From Luzula sylvatica (Eukaryota > Streptophyta > Magnoliopsida > Poales > Juncaceae): DNA of 64,000 bases. The stretch lies in NCBI GenBank assembly GCA_946800325.1, contig OX326960.1, positions 36,237,629 to 36,301,628 of the forward strand. Direction: 5' to 3'. Below the pieces are notes generated by a model. It was not told the DNA's origin. It worked only from the letters and a program-made list of their open reading frames with translations, and searched no databases. Positions 48,630 through 59,281 of this stretch are shown here, piece after piece (position 1 is the stretch's first letter; the number at the start of each line of letters is the position of its first letter). The translations under genes were made by a program, and so were the position numbers.

Positions 48630-50483
48630 TGCATACCTCGCTTCATTATTTGGGACGGGGGACCCTCGATACAACTTTACCATGCCTTCGGTATGTTGCA
48701 CGTATAGGGGTACGAATACCGTATTCGATACGAGACGAATATATATATATTAATATATAATAAAAATATATATATTTCAGTAATTTTATTAAATTAATAT
48801 AAAAATTAAAATGTTGTATTATCAATTTGGATATTTTACGAATAAATAAAAAAAAATATATGTGATGTAAAAATTATTGAGTAATAATATTAGGTATTTT
48901 TATATTGGATCAAAAAACAAAAAAACAATGGACCAGTTGTATCGGAACAGTATCAGTCGTATCCGATATGAGTACGATTCGTTTTTTGAAGTATCCGTGT
49001 AACAACTTAATAGCAGTGTACCTTGGGGATGTTTTTTAAAAAAGCTATGTGTTTGTGTTAATGGAGGGGTTCATTTGGGTGGCTTCCTAAAAAAGCCAGG
49101 TAGAAGTTTGATATACACAAGTGTTAATACAAATTAACATAACTACTAACCCAACCAATTAACATGTACAATTGATTTTAACATTTCAATGAAAACTAAT
49201 CAATCTAAATTAATTTTAAATAACAAAAAGTTACAAAATTAATTATTTTATGAAAATTATAAAATACTTATATTAAAATGTACGGTAATTAATATGACTT
49301 CTAATGAATAAATACGTAATTAACAAATACAGTTATTACAAAATTACGAATTCGTTAACAACTGTTGTAACTAAAACAACACCCAAATCACGACCATTAA
49401 CTAAAACTTGTTATGAAAATGCATAACTAGTTAATTAATGAACAATAAAATCAAAGAAAGGTTTACTTTGCTCCAACATTTACCGACCGAATTTTTCACA
49501 TTTGAATTAACACATTTAATTAACATAATAATCAAAGAATGTATCATTAAAAATTAATTAATATTAATTTAAGTTTATAAATTTAAATTAATTAATTTAG
49601 CATAACATAAATATAAATTATTTTATGTCATATGATTTTTGTTATTTTTATATTTTTAAAAATATATTACTATTTAGTAAGTGTTTATAAATTTGAGAAA
49701 TTTTTTCGATTGATAAGATTTTTTTATTTCTATTATTTTTCAAAGAAAATTATATTAAATTTGTTTGATTCAAAACACAAATATAATCAACTTTGTTTTA
49801 TATGATATTTAGTATAGTTGTAATTTCTGTAAATAAATATTAATATTTAAAATTCTATTATGTAAATAAAATTATTAAAATTATATTTTTTTAAAAATGC
49901 ATTTTTTGCATTGTATTTTTTACATAATATTTTTACAAATTCAAATTATGGAAAATGGTATGTATGAACTATGCTAATATGGATGTCAAAATAAAGAGAA
50001 AATTAAAATGAATATATTTCATGAATTTTTAAAATTAAAATTCTAAAAATAATACTATTATATGTTGTATGTTTATAATATTAGTTATTAAATTATTAGT
50101 ATTTCATATTTTAACTTTTCATCTTCCATTGTATTCACATTTGATCATGTAGACTTATGTGAAATGATAAATAATTGAATAAATTTAATCTAACATGAAC
50201 CTAACCAATAAAAATATCCCACATCATTAATATATGATGACGTGGCTTTCTAAAAATCATTAAAACATAATGTAAAATAAGGAACACTTAAATGTCTAGA
50301 AAGAAAAAATGTTTATAAAAAATCCATGGTATAAATTTTTCCACATATCATTATCAATGGTTAAAATGAAAGTGATGATGTTAAAAAAAAATAATGACGT
50401 GGCACAAGGAAATTGCACAAAGTTGGATCCAAAATAAGGATGTGGGTAAATCGACTTAAATGTCTACAAGGAAATCCCACAAT
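48630..50483. other. AT-rich intergenic DNA
   Basis: No gene seen. 48690-49010 carries the GTATCCG/TTTTTTGAAGTATCCG phrases shared with 40970-41105. Confidence 0.4.
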
Positions 50484-50975
50484 TAGGGGTGTTCCATTCG
50501 GTCGGTTCGGTTTAAACCGAACCGACTAAGACCAAATCGATTTAAAACCGAATTGAATAAAATTTAAATCAAACAGAATCATTTAACTTTTGAACCGATT
50601 AAAAACCAAACCGAACAAACCGAATTATTATTCGGTTTCTTCGGTTGAACCGATATTATAATTTTTAAACTAAAAATAAATTAATAAGAAAATTTATATT
50701 TTTTATTTATTAAAAATATAAATAAATATTATAAAATATAATTATTCATTTATAAGATTATTACATAATTTTTTTTATATTTTTACATTAATATATTAAA
50801 AAAATATAAAAAATGTGATGTTATTCGGTCGGTTCGATTTAATCGGTTTTTGAAACTCCAAAATCGAACCGAACCGAATAAACCGAACAATATCATTTTT
50901 TGAACCGAACCAAACCAAATAAACCGAATAACTAAACGAATTAAATCAAATAAACCGAACTGTTGAACACCCCTA
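50484..50975. mobile_element. MITE-like element with AGGGGTGTTC termini (hAT type?)
   Basis: The ends AGGGGTGTTCCA (50485-50496) and TTGAACACCCCT (50963-50974) are inverted repeats. Just inside, both sides are dense in CGGTTCGGTTTAAACCGAAC-type palindromic motifs that also pair across the element. The 490-bp non-coding body is AT-rich. Candidate 8-bp flanks CCCACAAT and CCAACAAC match at six of eight positions, as expected for an old hAT-type insertion. Confidence 0.55.
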
Positions 50976-51845
50976 CCAACAACCTCTCACATCATATGAT
51001 TTTTCGTGTCTCATTGTTCCTAATTAATCAAAAAACAATTGGATTAATTAAAATAATGATGTCATCAAAGATAAAATTCAGGGTGTGAGTGGGAGAAATA
51101 TAATTTCCTTCAATAAAATATGTACATAGTAACATAGGTCTTTATTAATACAATCTGGACATAGGTCTTTGAAGCCGTCCAAGTCTTTCAACATAGGTCT
51201 TTGAACCCATCCGAGTCAATAAAAAAAAGGCCATACAAGGTGTCTCTCAATTTCCCCAAACTTCTTGATATTACCAATTAATATGATAATTAACAAAAAT
51301 AAATTTCATTAACGATTAATTGAAATATAATTAAAATATATATGAATATGAATTAATTCTTAATCCATATCAATTAATGTAATATATATATTTTTTAATT
51401 ATCATATTAATTAATTGTTAATTGATAATATAGAAAATATGTGCAATATGTGTGAATTTGAGTGGCACGGAATGAGTAATGATAGGGTCACAAATATCAA
51501 CCACAAATGAGTCACAAATAACTAAGTTTGTAATGTTAATTATGTATATATAAATCATAAATCAAACACAAACTTATGCATTTGTGTAATATTTGTGGTT
51601 GGTATTTGTGTCCCTATCATTACTCGGCATGGTATAGTTATTAAAAAAAAAAAAAATTGTGAATCCAAGCATGAACGGCAATTTCGAAAAGTTGACCGGG
51701 GAAAGTTCATTTTTTTTATGCATCCAAACGGCCCCACGTTGTATTGAGGGTCACAATTTCTAATGAAGTTTTCTCCCTCCTTCCGGCAGTACAAATATCC
51801 CACTAGAATTCATAGATACGTGCAATTTAAATTTCCCATTAACAA
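50976..51845. other. Intergenic DNA
   Basis: AT-rich, with ACATAGGTCTTTGA repeated near 51170 and 51190. No gene seen before the GNAT pseudogene. Confidence 0.4.
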
Positions 51846-52647
51846 ATGGATTCTTCGCCGGAAGTATTGCTCCGCCCGTTCGACCTCTCAGATCTCGACG
51901 ACTACTTCGTCTGGGCCTCCAATGACAAGGTCAGCGCCAATTGCCCGTGGGATACTTTCACTAACAAAGAAGATCTACTCGATTACGTGAAGACTCGCAT
52001 GTTGCCGCATCCATGAACGCGTGCAATTTGTCTGGACGGACGCCCCATCGGCTGCATTTTGGTAACTCTCATGCTTCTCTTGAAATAAATCAACATTGTA
52101 TAGTTAATTTCATCTCAGAAATTGAATTCGTGATGACACAAATAATATATTTTTGTATCCATCATTTTATGCGAAACAATTATGAAATGAGATTACATAC
52201 TACGTTAATGTTATTTAAGTAAAATTTATGTACAAGTCGAAATTTACATTTTCCAATTAAGAGTGATCAAACTTTTGATTTTGCCCCTTTGAACTTTGAT
52301 AAAGTATCTCTGACGAGCTATTTCGACATTCACAGGTGACTCCCAACACGGGTGAATATAGGTGCCGAAGCAAGCTAGGTTATGCATTGGGTTCAAATTA
52401 CTGGGGAAAAGGAATCGCAACAAAGGCCGTTAATTTGGTTCTGCAGACAATTTTTAGTGACATGGAGGGTTTAGAGCGATTGTAAGCCTTGGTACTCGTC
52501 GAGAATGTGACATCGCAAAAGGTTTTACTGAAGTCTGGATTTAAAAAGGACGGGGTTTTAAGGCGGTACCTGATACACAAAGGGGAGGTTAGGGATTTTT
52601 TTTTGTTTAGCTTTATATCCACTGATTCTGTGGACATGGACAGCTGA
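51846..52647 (+). pseudogene. RimJ/RimL-like GNAT pseudogene (copy 3, inverted)
   Basis: Exon equivalents 51846-52061 and 52336-52647 have exactly the lengths of the intact copies (216 and 312 nt) and keep the splice sites, so no indels have accumulated. Two nonsense changes kill it: TGA at 52014-52016 where the paralogues have TGG (W of HPW), and TAA at 52483-52485 where they have GAA (E of LEALV). Gene order is inverted relative to copies 1 and 2, and a related 3' flank continues to about 53000. It closely resembles copy 2. Confidence 0.9.
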
Positions 52648-54172
52648 AATTAGAAAGGAATTGAGGATTTTGATTTGCATTTCGGACGTGTTTGATTTGT
52701 GAGATTCGAATATTCATCGGTGCCAGTTTCAGGTGATTGTTTGATTGAATGGACCATGGAATGTATGTGCAACATTGATATTTGATTAGGAATGGGTTTG
52801 TGTGGTTTGCAATTTGCATTATGCAGCGTAATATCAGTTATTTAAAAAATTGCTGTTTGAGAAATTCGACTTTGATATGTTAACTTACTGAGAAAGTAAG
52901 AAAAGCTAAGATTGCAAAAATTAAAAAAATACAAAGATTGAAAAAAAATATCTGGCAGCCAAGGAATTCACAACTGCGAATTTCCAACCAAATGAACTGA
53001 CTAGCTGTTAAGAGTAGTTGTTGAGAAGTGTAGTCACTGACAGTTAGGACCCGCATGATCTTATGTTACAAGATTATGTGTTGTATTCTGTGTTTATATA
53101 ACTGTGTGGTCCAATATGTAATGAATCATATACAACCGTTAAGATTAGATTACTGTAAAATATAAATAGAGGGTTAAGAATTGTAATCAAATCATCTTAA
53201 TTCAACATTATTTTCCTAAATCCTTGTCTATAATTTAACACTAGCTAGTACCATTAAACTTCTATTTCAAAGTCACGGCAGTAGCTAGTTGGAGAACAGT
53301 GATCCTTGCTTAGAAACAACCAGAAATACGAAGATAGAGACGGGACGGAAGTCTCAATGTAACTTGCGTGTCACTTGCTAGCAAATCAATAAAAAATAAA
53401 AGATTATGAAGGAAAAAAAAAACTCGCATGTCCCCCCGATAAAAAATGCCAATAGTGCATTTTCACCTTAAAATATCGGTATCAGTTGTACAAAACGATT
53501 TACCGTCCAAAACGATTAAAAACGGAAAACGATTATGAACCAGTTTGTTTTATACAATACGGCAACAGTAAAACTTTTTTAAACCGGATTTGATCTTTTT
53601 TAACTCGTAAAACGTTTTTATAACCATTTTTCTACCATTTTACTACTCAAAATAATGTATTTGTATACATTATTGTTTTTAATATTTTTCTTTCGTTTAG
53701 TACTTTCTTATATTGTTCAATGTTTTATGCAGAAGTACCGTAGATTCCATGTTTACAAATTGATGCCCTTCGTATCCTGAGACGTGTCACTTTGTGAATA
53801 AACAATTTCTAGTTTTTAAATTATTTATTTACTTGTTATAGCTATAAGTCAATTGTTTTCAATTAATAGAAAATAATTTATTGTATGCCTCTAAAATGTA
53901 TAAAAAGAAAAGAAAAAAATATGTTAATTGTAATTCAATCGCAAATTTGAATTTATATATATAGCGTCCAACAAAGCCCATTTTTAATTTACATAACTAA
54001 CATTTTCGCCAGCTATCTTGACGAAAGTAAAATAACTTTCACAACAAAATCTGAAGGAAATTCTTAAATTGAGATTTAGTGTGTTATTAAAGGGTTAAAA
54101 GGTGTTAACAAGTCTGAAAGTGCATACATGCAGATTTATGTGAGTTCCAAGGAGATCAATGTGTACATGTAA
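52648..54172. other. GNAT-pseudogene flank and AT-rich DNA
   Basis: The first 350 bp match the 3' flanks of copies 1 and 2 in inverted orientation. After that no gene is seen; AAAACGATTxACC-type phrases recur near 53490-53530. Confidence 0.4.
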
Positions 54173-54287
54173 AAAATGTCTATTTTGAAGGAATACCGAC
54201 GATTCTATTAAAAATAGATTTTAAAAAAGCGTTTGATAACATCTCTTGGCCATTTCTTCTTAAACTTTTGGAACACAAAGGTTTTCC
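54173..54287 (+). pseudogene. LINE reverse-transcriptase fragment, left part
   Basis: The frame has the reverse-transcriptase core phrase LLKIDFKKAFDNISW and runs open into the copia insertion at 54288. The same frame resumes after the copia element at 63913, once one TTTCC duplication is set aside, with KWIRWISDLLASSSSAIKING. It is part of a non-LTR retrotransposon that was the insertion target. Confidence 0.85.
54283..54287 (+). repeat. Target-site duplication of the copia element, left
   Basis: TTTCC, repeated exactly at 63908-63912. Confidence 0.9.
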
Positions 54288-55261
54288 TGAAAGAAATACA
54301 GTTTCGGATCAACCGTAAAAGTGTACACAAGGATAAACGAATGTAGTCGTACATTCGTGGCCATAACTTTCAGTGGGAAAATCCAATTAGAATGGTTCAA
54401 ATTGGGTTAGATAGATAATGAGATTATCTACAACCTTCATATAGAAATATATTTCATATGAACGAAGTATAAGTGTCGTTTCTGTGAAATACCGAAAGGG
54501 TGCAACAGTATGACATACAGTTAGTAAAACAGTCATAACTTTTGCATACGAACTCCAATTGGGCTGGGCCAAATTGGGTTGAGTAGATAATAAGATTATC
54601 TACAACTTTCGTGTTGGTTGATTTTCTGTCAGAGAAATTTATCAATTTCGTCTGGACAGAATACTGAACAGGTTCATACAGTTTTCTGTGTGAAAGGGTG
54701 TATATTGGATATACATGCCTTTTGGCTAATCCTTATCCTATTAGGTATAAATAGGATATTCTCTCTCATCTTCACTAAGGAATTTAGAAGTAATTCAAAG
54801 GAATATTCTGCCCAAGACACAAGAAAAGAGCAAATTCAGATTTGATCTTTTGTGAGTGAAAAGGCACGAAGAGAGATTAATAGAGAATCGATCGAGATCA
54901 AGCAAGTGCACCGATACATCGTCTAGGCAGGTGTATCCGTGTCCGGCGTCTTCCGACTCAAGGTGGATACGTGTGGAGGAGCAACACTTGGGGCTCTCCG
55001 TTGTGATCGAACCGAAGGATCGAAGAACGGGAACGAACGGTGAAGGACGCACGGTGTGGGACGCGCGTAAAGTCACCAACGTGACCGGAGGAATAGGAGG
55101 CAGCGATCAACCCTTCGTGTTCCATCAATTTGGAACTGGTATGGATCTAACCTTCTATTAGCATCGTACCCTCGAAGTCATGGCGTGATCTCGGGAATCG
55201 GGGAATCGGACCGGGCCTTCATTCCGCTGCGCGGGCCCGGGGTCGAGGATTTTCTCCGTCA
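54288..55261 (+). repeat. Copia 5' LTR
   Basis: 974 bp, TGAAAGAAATACAG...TCTCCGTCA. It looks identical by eye to the 3' LTR at 62934-63907 (constant offset of 8,646 over the whole length). Confidence 0.95.
54746..54753 (+). promoter_or_regulatory. TATA box in the 5' LTR
   Basis: TATAAATA within TTAGGTATAAATAGGATATT; the same motif is in the 3' LTR at 63392-63399. It marks the U3 promoter. Confidence 0.7.
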
Positions 55262-55262
55262 G

Positions 55263-55274
55263 TGGTATCAGAGC
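55263..55274 (+). other. Primer-binding site (initiator tRNA-Met)
   Basis: TGGTATCAGAGC begins one base after the 5' LTR. It complements the 3' end of plant initiator tRNA-Met, the usual copia primer. Confidence 0.92.
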
Positions 55275-55516
55275 GATCGCCATCGATTCGAGGGTCGAAT
55301 CATAGTCGTATATTAGATATACGCACGGGTTATCAAAGTTCGTACCCGTTTGCATGATGTTACATATTTAGAATGTCAAATTCCATTAAAATCACAAGTG
55401 AAATTCGCTAGAGATCGATCAATAGTTGATTGAGAGTATCTAGGAATAATCATGAAAAGGTTTCATGATTGATCGTTTTGGAAACGAGCGAAAACAGCAG
55501 TTCAAAAATCGCATAG

Positions 55517-56030
55517 TCCGTTATAACGGACACTGTAGCAGATACAGGAAATTGAGAATTTTTCGAAAAAACACATATTCCGTTATGACGGACTTGGTGT
55601 CCGTTGTAACGGACCCTGTATAGGTTGCGGGGATGTGAGGAGGACCGTGAAAACTGCATATTCCGTTGTAACGGACTTGGAGTCCGTTGTAACGGACCTT
55701 GTATCTGATACGAGGTTGCGGGGATGCCTAGGGTGTCTATTGGAGTCCGTTGTAACGGACTGGGTCCGTTGTAACGGAGCTCTACACAGTTGGTCCGTTG
55801 TAACGGACTGTATGTTGCGTTGTAACGGACTGGTCTCTGGAAATTTGGACGAAAGTTTGCAGAAAATAGCGTTGTAACGGACCTAGGTTGCGTTGTAACG
55901 GACATGGTTCTGGCAAAATTTGGCCAAACTCCGAAATAAATAGCGTTGTAACGGACTGGACTTCCGTTGTAACGGAGTGCCAAGTATACTGGAGGTCCGT
56001 TGTAACGGACTATGTTGCGTTACAACGGAC
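55517..56030. repeat. Leader array of 15 TCCGTTGTAACGGA palindromes
   Basis: Fifteen copies of (T/G)C(C/)GTTGTAACGGA, mostly TCCGTTGTAACGGA with arms TCCGTT/AACGGA, irregularly spaced at 18-70 bp between primer site and gag. Later copies begin GCGTT and lose one arm position. The copies lie in untranslated leader RNA. Confidence 0.92.
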
Positions 56031-56327
56031 TGGTTTCTGGTTGCTGATTTTGTTTTCGTGATAACTTTGGCTACACAACTTGGAATTTTAAGTTCTTTAT
56101 ATCGATTTGATCGGCATCAATCATACTAGCATATAATTAGATAATTATTTAGAATAATTAGACTCCCAAATAAATACATATGCATTTATGAAAATCTTGT
56201 GATAGTGATATAATTGGATTATGTCACGGATTTAGAAACATGCAATGGCATGATCCCTCATAATATTTAAGTCATGGAAATGCCTTCCATATTCACAACC
56301 ACTATGATCGGTACTACGTCTCACATG

Positions 56328-56503
56328 GGTTAAGGCCAAAGCCGACATGGGTTATTGTAGTCATCGACGGGGTGGCAAGCGTTAAATAGGGACTGATAAG
56401 GGTTAAGGCCAAAGCCGACTTATTAGTAGTTTATTTGAACGATACGATGAGTATGGTTGTGACTTAACCGTTCTAGCCAGTAAGGGTTGAGGCCAAAGCC
56501 GAC
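56328..56503 (+). repeat. Three copies of GGGTTAAGGCCAAAGCCGAC in the leader
   Basis: Near-identical 20-bp phrases at about 56328, 56399 and 56484, spaced roughly 70-85 bp, just before gag. AGGCCAAAGCC can itself pair weakly. Confidence 0.85.
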
Positions 56504-56834
56504 TTGATTGGAAGTTCGGGGCATAGATAGGATGCACACACGGAACTGGGATTGTATTGGATACGATCCATCACCGAAATCCTATAAAGGTTCAAGAGTC
56601 GCATTGGATGTGATTGGATATAATCCTACCTAAATAAGCGAGATCCCATTCGTCTGCCAAAGCAACTTGTGGGAGGATCGTAAAATATGGGTCTTGAGTG
56701 TTATGGACTTGGAGTCCCGTATCGGTATGAGGGTTATCGATTCGATAAAATAACACTATTATATAATCATCATATAAGCCCTATAAGATAAGTACGCAAC
56801 GTTAGTAATCAATCTTTTATTTCATTTGTAGAAT

Positions 56835-58282
56835 ATGTCTTCTAGTAACACCAACACCATGTCGATTAGATCGACTTTAGAAAAGGATAAGCTAGTGGGT
56901 AGGAACTACTTTGACTGGCACCGAAACCTGAGAATAGTTCTCAGGCAAGAGGGCAAGAGTCACGTATTGGATACGGAACTAGTGGAACCGGGCCCCGATG
57001 CTACGGCCGAAGAAAAGGCCGCGTTTGAGAAACTTAAGAAGGACGCTAGTCTTCAAAAGCAGTTTGAGGACTCGGATGCGCACATCATAGACGTTGTGCT
57101 CAAGGAAATGTTCCAAGAGCAGGAGCGTATTGAACGGTTCAGTACGCTCAAAGAGTTGGTAAACTGCAAGATGCCTTCGGGGTCTTCGGTTAGCTCTCAC
57201 GTTTTGAAGGTGCAAGCTCTCATAGACCGTCTTGAGAAGTTAGGAGAGAAATTGTCGAAGATTATGCAACAAGATTTGATCTTGTGTGCACTTCCTCCAA
57301 TGTTTTCTCCGTTCGTGACTAACTATCACATGCATTCGATGGATAAGACGATCCCTGAGCTTCACGGAATGCTCAAGAATTTTGAATCGGAGACGTTAAA
57401 GTCGTCCGGAGAGAACAGGGCAAGAGTTGCCGGAAATGTTCTCACAATTCAGAATAAGGATCGTAAGAGATCAAAGTCCAAGGGCGGTTCGGCTAAGAAA
57501 CGTTCGAAGCCGAATAAAAGGGGAAAGGAGAAATCCAAGGATGAGACGTGCTTTCATTGTCACAAGGCTGGACATTGGAAGCGCGATTGCAAGTCTTACC
57601 TCGAGGAGGTGAAGAAGGGCAAGGCGGTTTCAGCGACCGGCCTCTCAGGTATTAACGTTATTGAAGTTAATATTTCAACTATGACTAATTGGGTATTGGA
57701 TACCGGTTGTGGGACTCATATTTGTCGAAATATGCAGGTTCTTCAAAATAGTCGAAGGTTGGAAAAGGGTGAAGTCGATCTACGCGTCGGGAATGGAGCA
57801 AGAGTTGCTGCGTTTGCCGTAGGAGTAGTTAATTTGACTTTACCTAGTGGACTTATTTTAGTACTAAATAATTGTTATTATGTACCGACATTATGTAAGA
57901 ACATAATAAGTGTGTCGAAACTGGCCAATGATGGCTATGAATTCGTTATTAGGAATAATGAGTTTTCGATACGTAAGGATTCTATTATCTATGGAAATGT
58001 TCTGTTAGAAAATGGTCTTTATGTGTTGGATTTCGATCACGGAAATAATAAGTCTATATATAACGTTAATGCAAAAAGGATTAAACCTAAAGTTGATAAT
58101 CGGACTTTCTTTTGGCATTGTCGTCTCGGTCATGTGAATGAGAAACGCATTGCTAGACTCCATAAAGATGGAATGCTAGACTCATTTGAATTGGATTCAT
58201 TTGGGAATTGCGAATCTTGTTTGCTTGGCAAGATGACTAAGGCGCCGTTCTCCAAGGTCGGAGAGCGGTCCAACGATCTATT
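56835..58282 (+). pseudogene. Copia Gag-protease-integrase N-terminal part (interrupted)
   Basis: An open frame from ATG at 56835. Gag (UBN2-like, residues ~1-230) has LVGRNYFDWHRNLRIVL, followed by a basic segment and a CCHC knuckle (CFHCHKAGHWKRDC). Next come the aspartic protease active site WVLDTGCGTHIC and the GAG-pre-integrase zinc module (FWHCRLGHVNEKRI, CESCLLGK). The frame is cut at 58283 by the antisense solo LTR, which adds a spurious tail to 58328. Without that insertion the frame would continue at 59287. Confidence 0.93.
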
Positions 58283-59281
58283 TGTTGGGGAATATCCCCG
58301 GCCCCGGGCCCGCGCAGCGGATATGTAGGCCCGGTCCGGTTCCCCGATTCCCGAGATCACGCCACGACTTCGAGGGTACGATGCAAATAGAAGGTTAGAT
58401 CTTTACCGGTGCAAAATTGATTGCACACGAAGGGTTGATCGCTGCCTTCTTTCTCCTGTCACGTTGGTGACAATACGCGCGTCCCACACCACGCGTCTTT
58501 CACCGCTCGTTGACTTCGCCGATTCGCTTGATTTCGTCTCCGACTCAATCTACTCGTCCGAATCGATCACAATCGTGAGAGCCTCAGTTGTTGCTCCTCT
58601 ACGTGTATCCACCTTGAATCGCAAGACGTCGGTCACGGATGCACCTGCCTAGACGATGCACCGGTGAACTTGCTTAATCGAATTGATTCTCTAAACCGTA
58701 AAACACCTTTTCACGGTTTCTCTCTTTTACACCTTTTCACTCTCTAGAAATTTGTCTCACAATTTTCTGGATAATTCTGAATGAATTGCTTAGTTAAGAT
58801 GAGAGAGAAAATCCTATTTATATACAATAGGATCAGGATTAGCCAAAAGGCATGTATATCCAATATACACCCTCTCACACAGAAAACTGCATGAACCTGG
58901 TCAGTATTCTGTCCAGACGAAATTGATAAATTTCTCTGACAGAAAATCAACCAACACGAAAGTTGTAGATAATCTCATTATCTACTCGACCCAATTTGGC
59001 CCAGCCCAATTGGAGTTCGTATGCAAAAGTTATGACTGTTTTACTAACTGTATGTCATACTGTTGCACCCTTTCGGTATTTCACAGAAACGACACTTATA
59101 CTTCGTTCATATGAAATATATTTCTACATGAAGGTTATAGATAATCTAATTATCTATCTTACCCAATTTGAACCATTCAAATCGGATTTTCCTACTGAAA
59201 GATATGGCTACGAATGTACGACTACATTCGTTTATCCTTGTGTACACTTTTACGGTTGATCCTGAAACTGTATTTCCTTCA
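58283..59281 (-). mobile_element. Antisense solo LTR inside copia pol
   Basis: A 999-bp sequence that is the reverse complement of a relative of the flanking LTRs (TG...CA ends). It is clearly diverged from them; its first 20 bases on plus already differ at several positions. It is flanked by a perfect 5-bp duplication CTATT (58278-58282 and 59282-59286). It therefore arrived as a separate insertion and lost its body by LTR-LTR recombination. It contributes its own antisense promoter (TATA-like TTTATATACAA near 58818). Confidence 0.9.

Noticed and set aside
54795..55161. Open frames of 94-101 codons in the LTRs (also at 63441-63807)
   Set aside because: They overlap on opposite strands inside the LTR, are repeated exactly in both LTRs and match no protein family; chance frames.
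55450..55983. 177-codon minus-strand frame in the copia leader
   Set aside because: It is made of the palindrome repeat read in one frame (RYNG repeats) and has no family.
55517..56030. CRISPR-like look of the repeated TCCGTTGTAACGGA units
   Set aside because: Spacing is irregular, the repeat is only 14 bp, and it lies in the leader of a plant retrotransposon.
59168..59281. ATG at 59168 as the start of an 867-residue pol protein
   Set aside because: The first 38 codons belong to the antisense solo LTR; the true pol frame comes from gag upstream.
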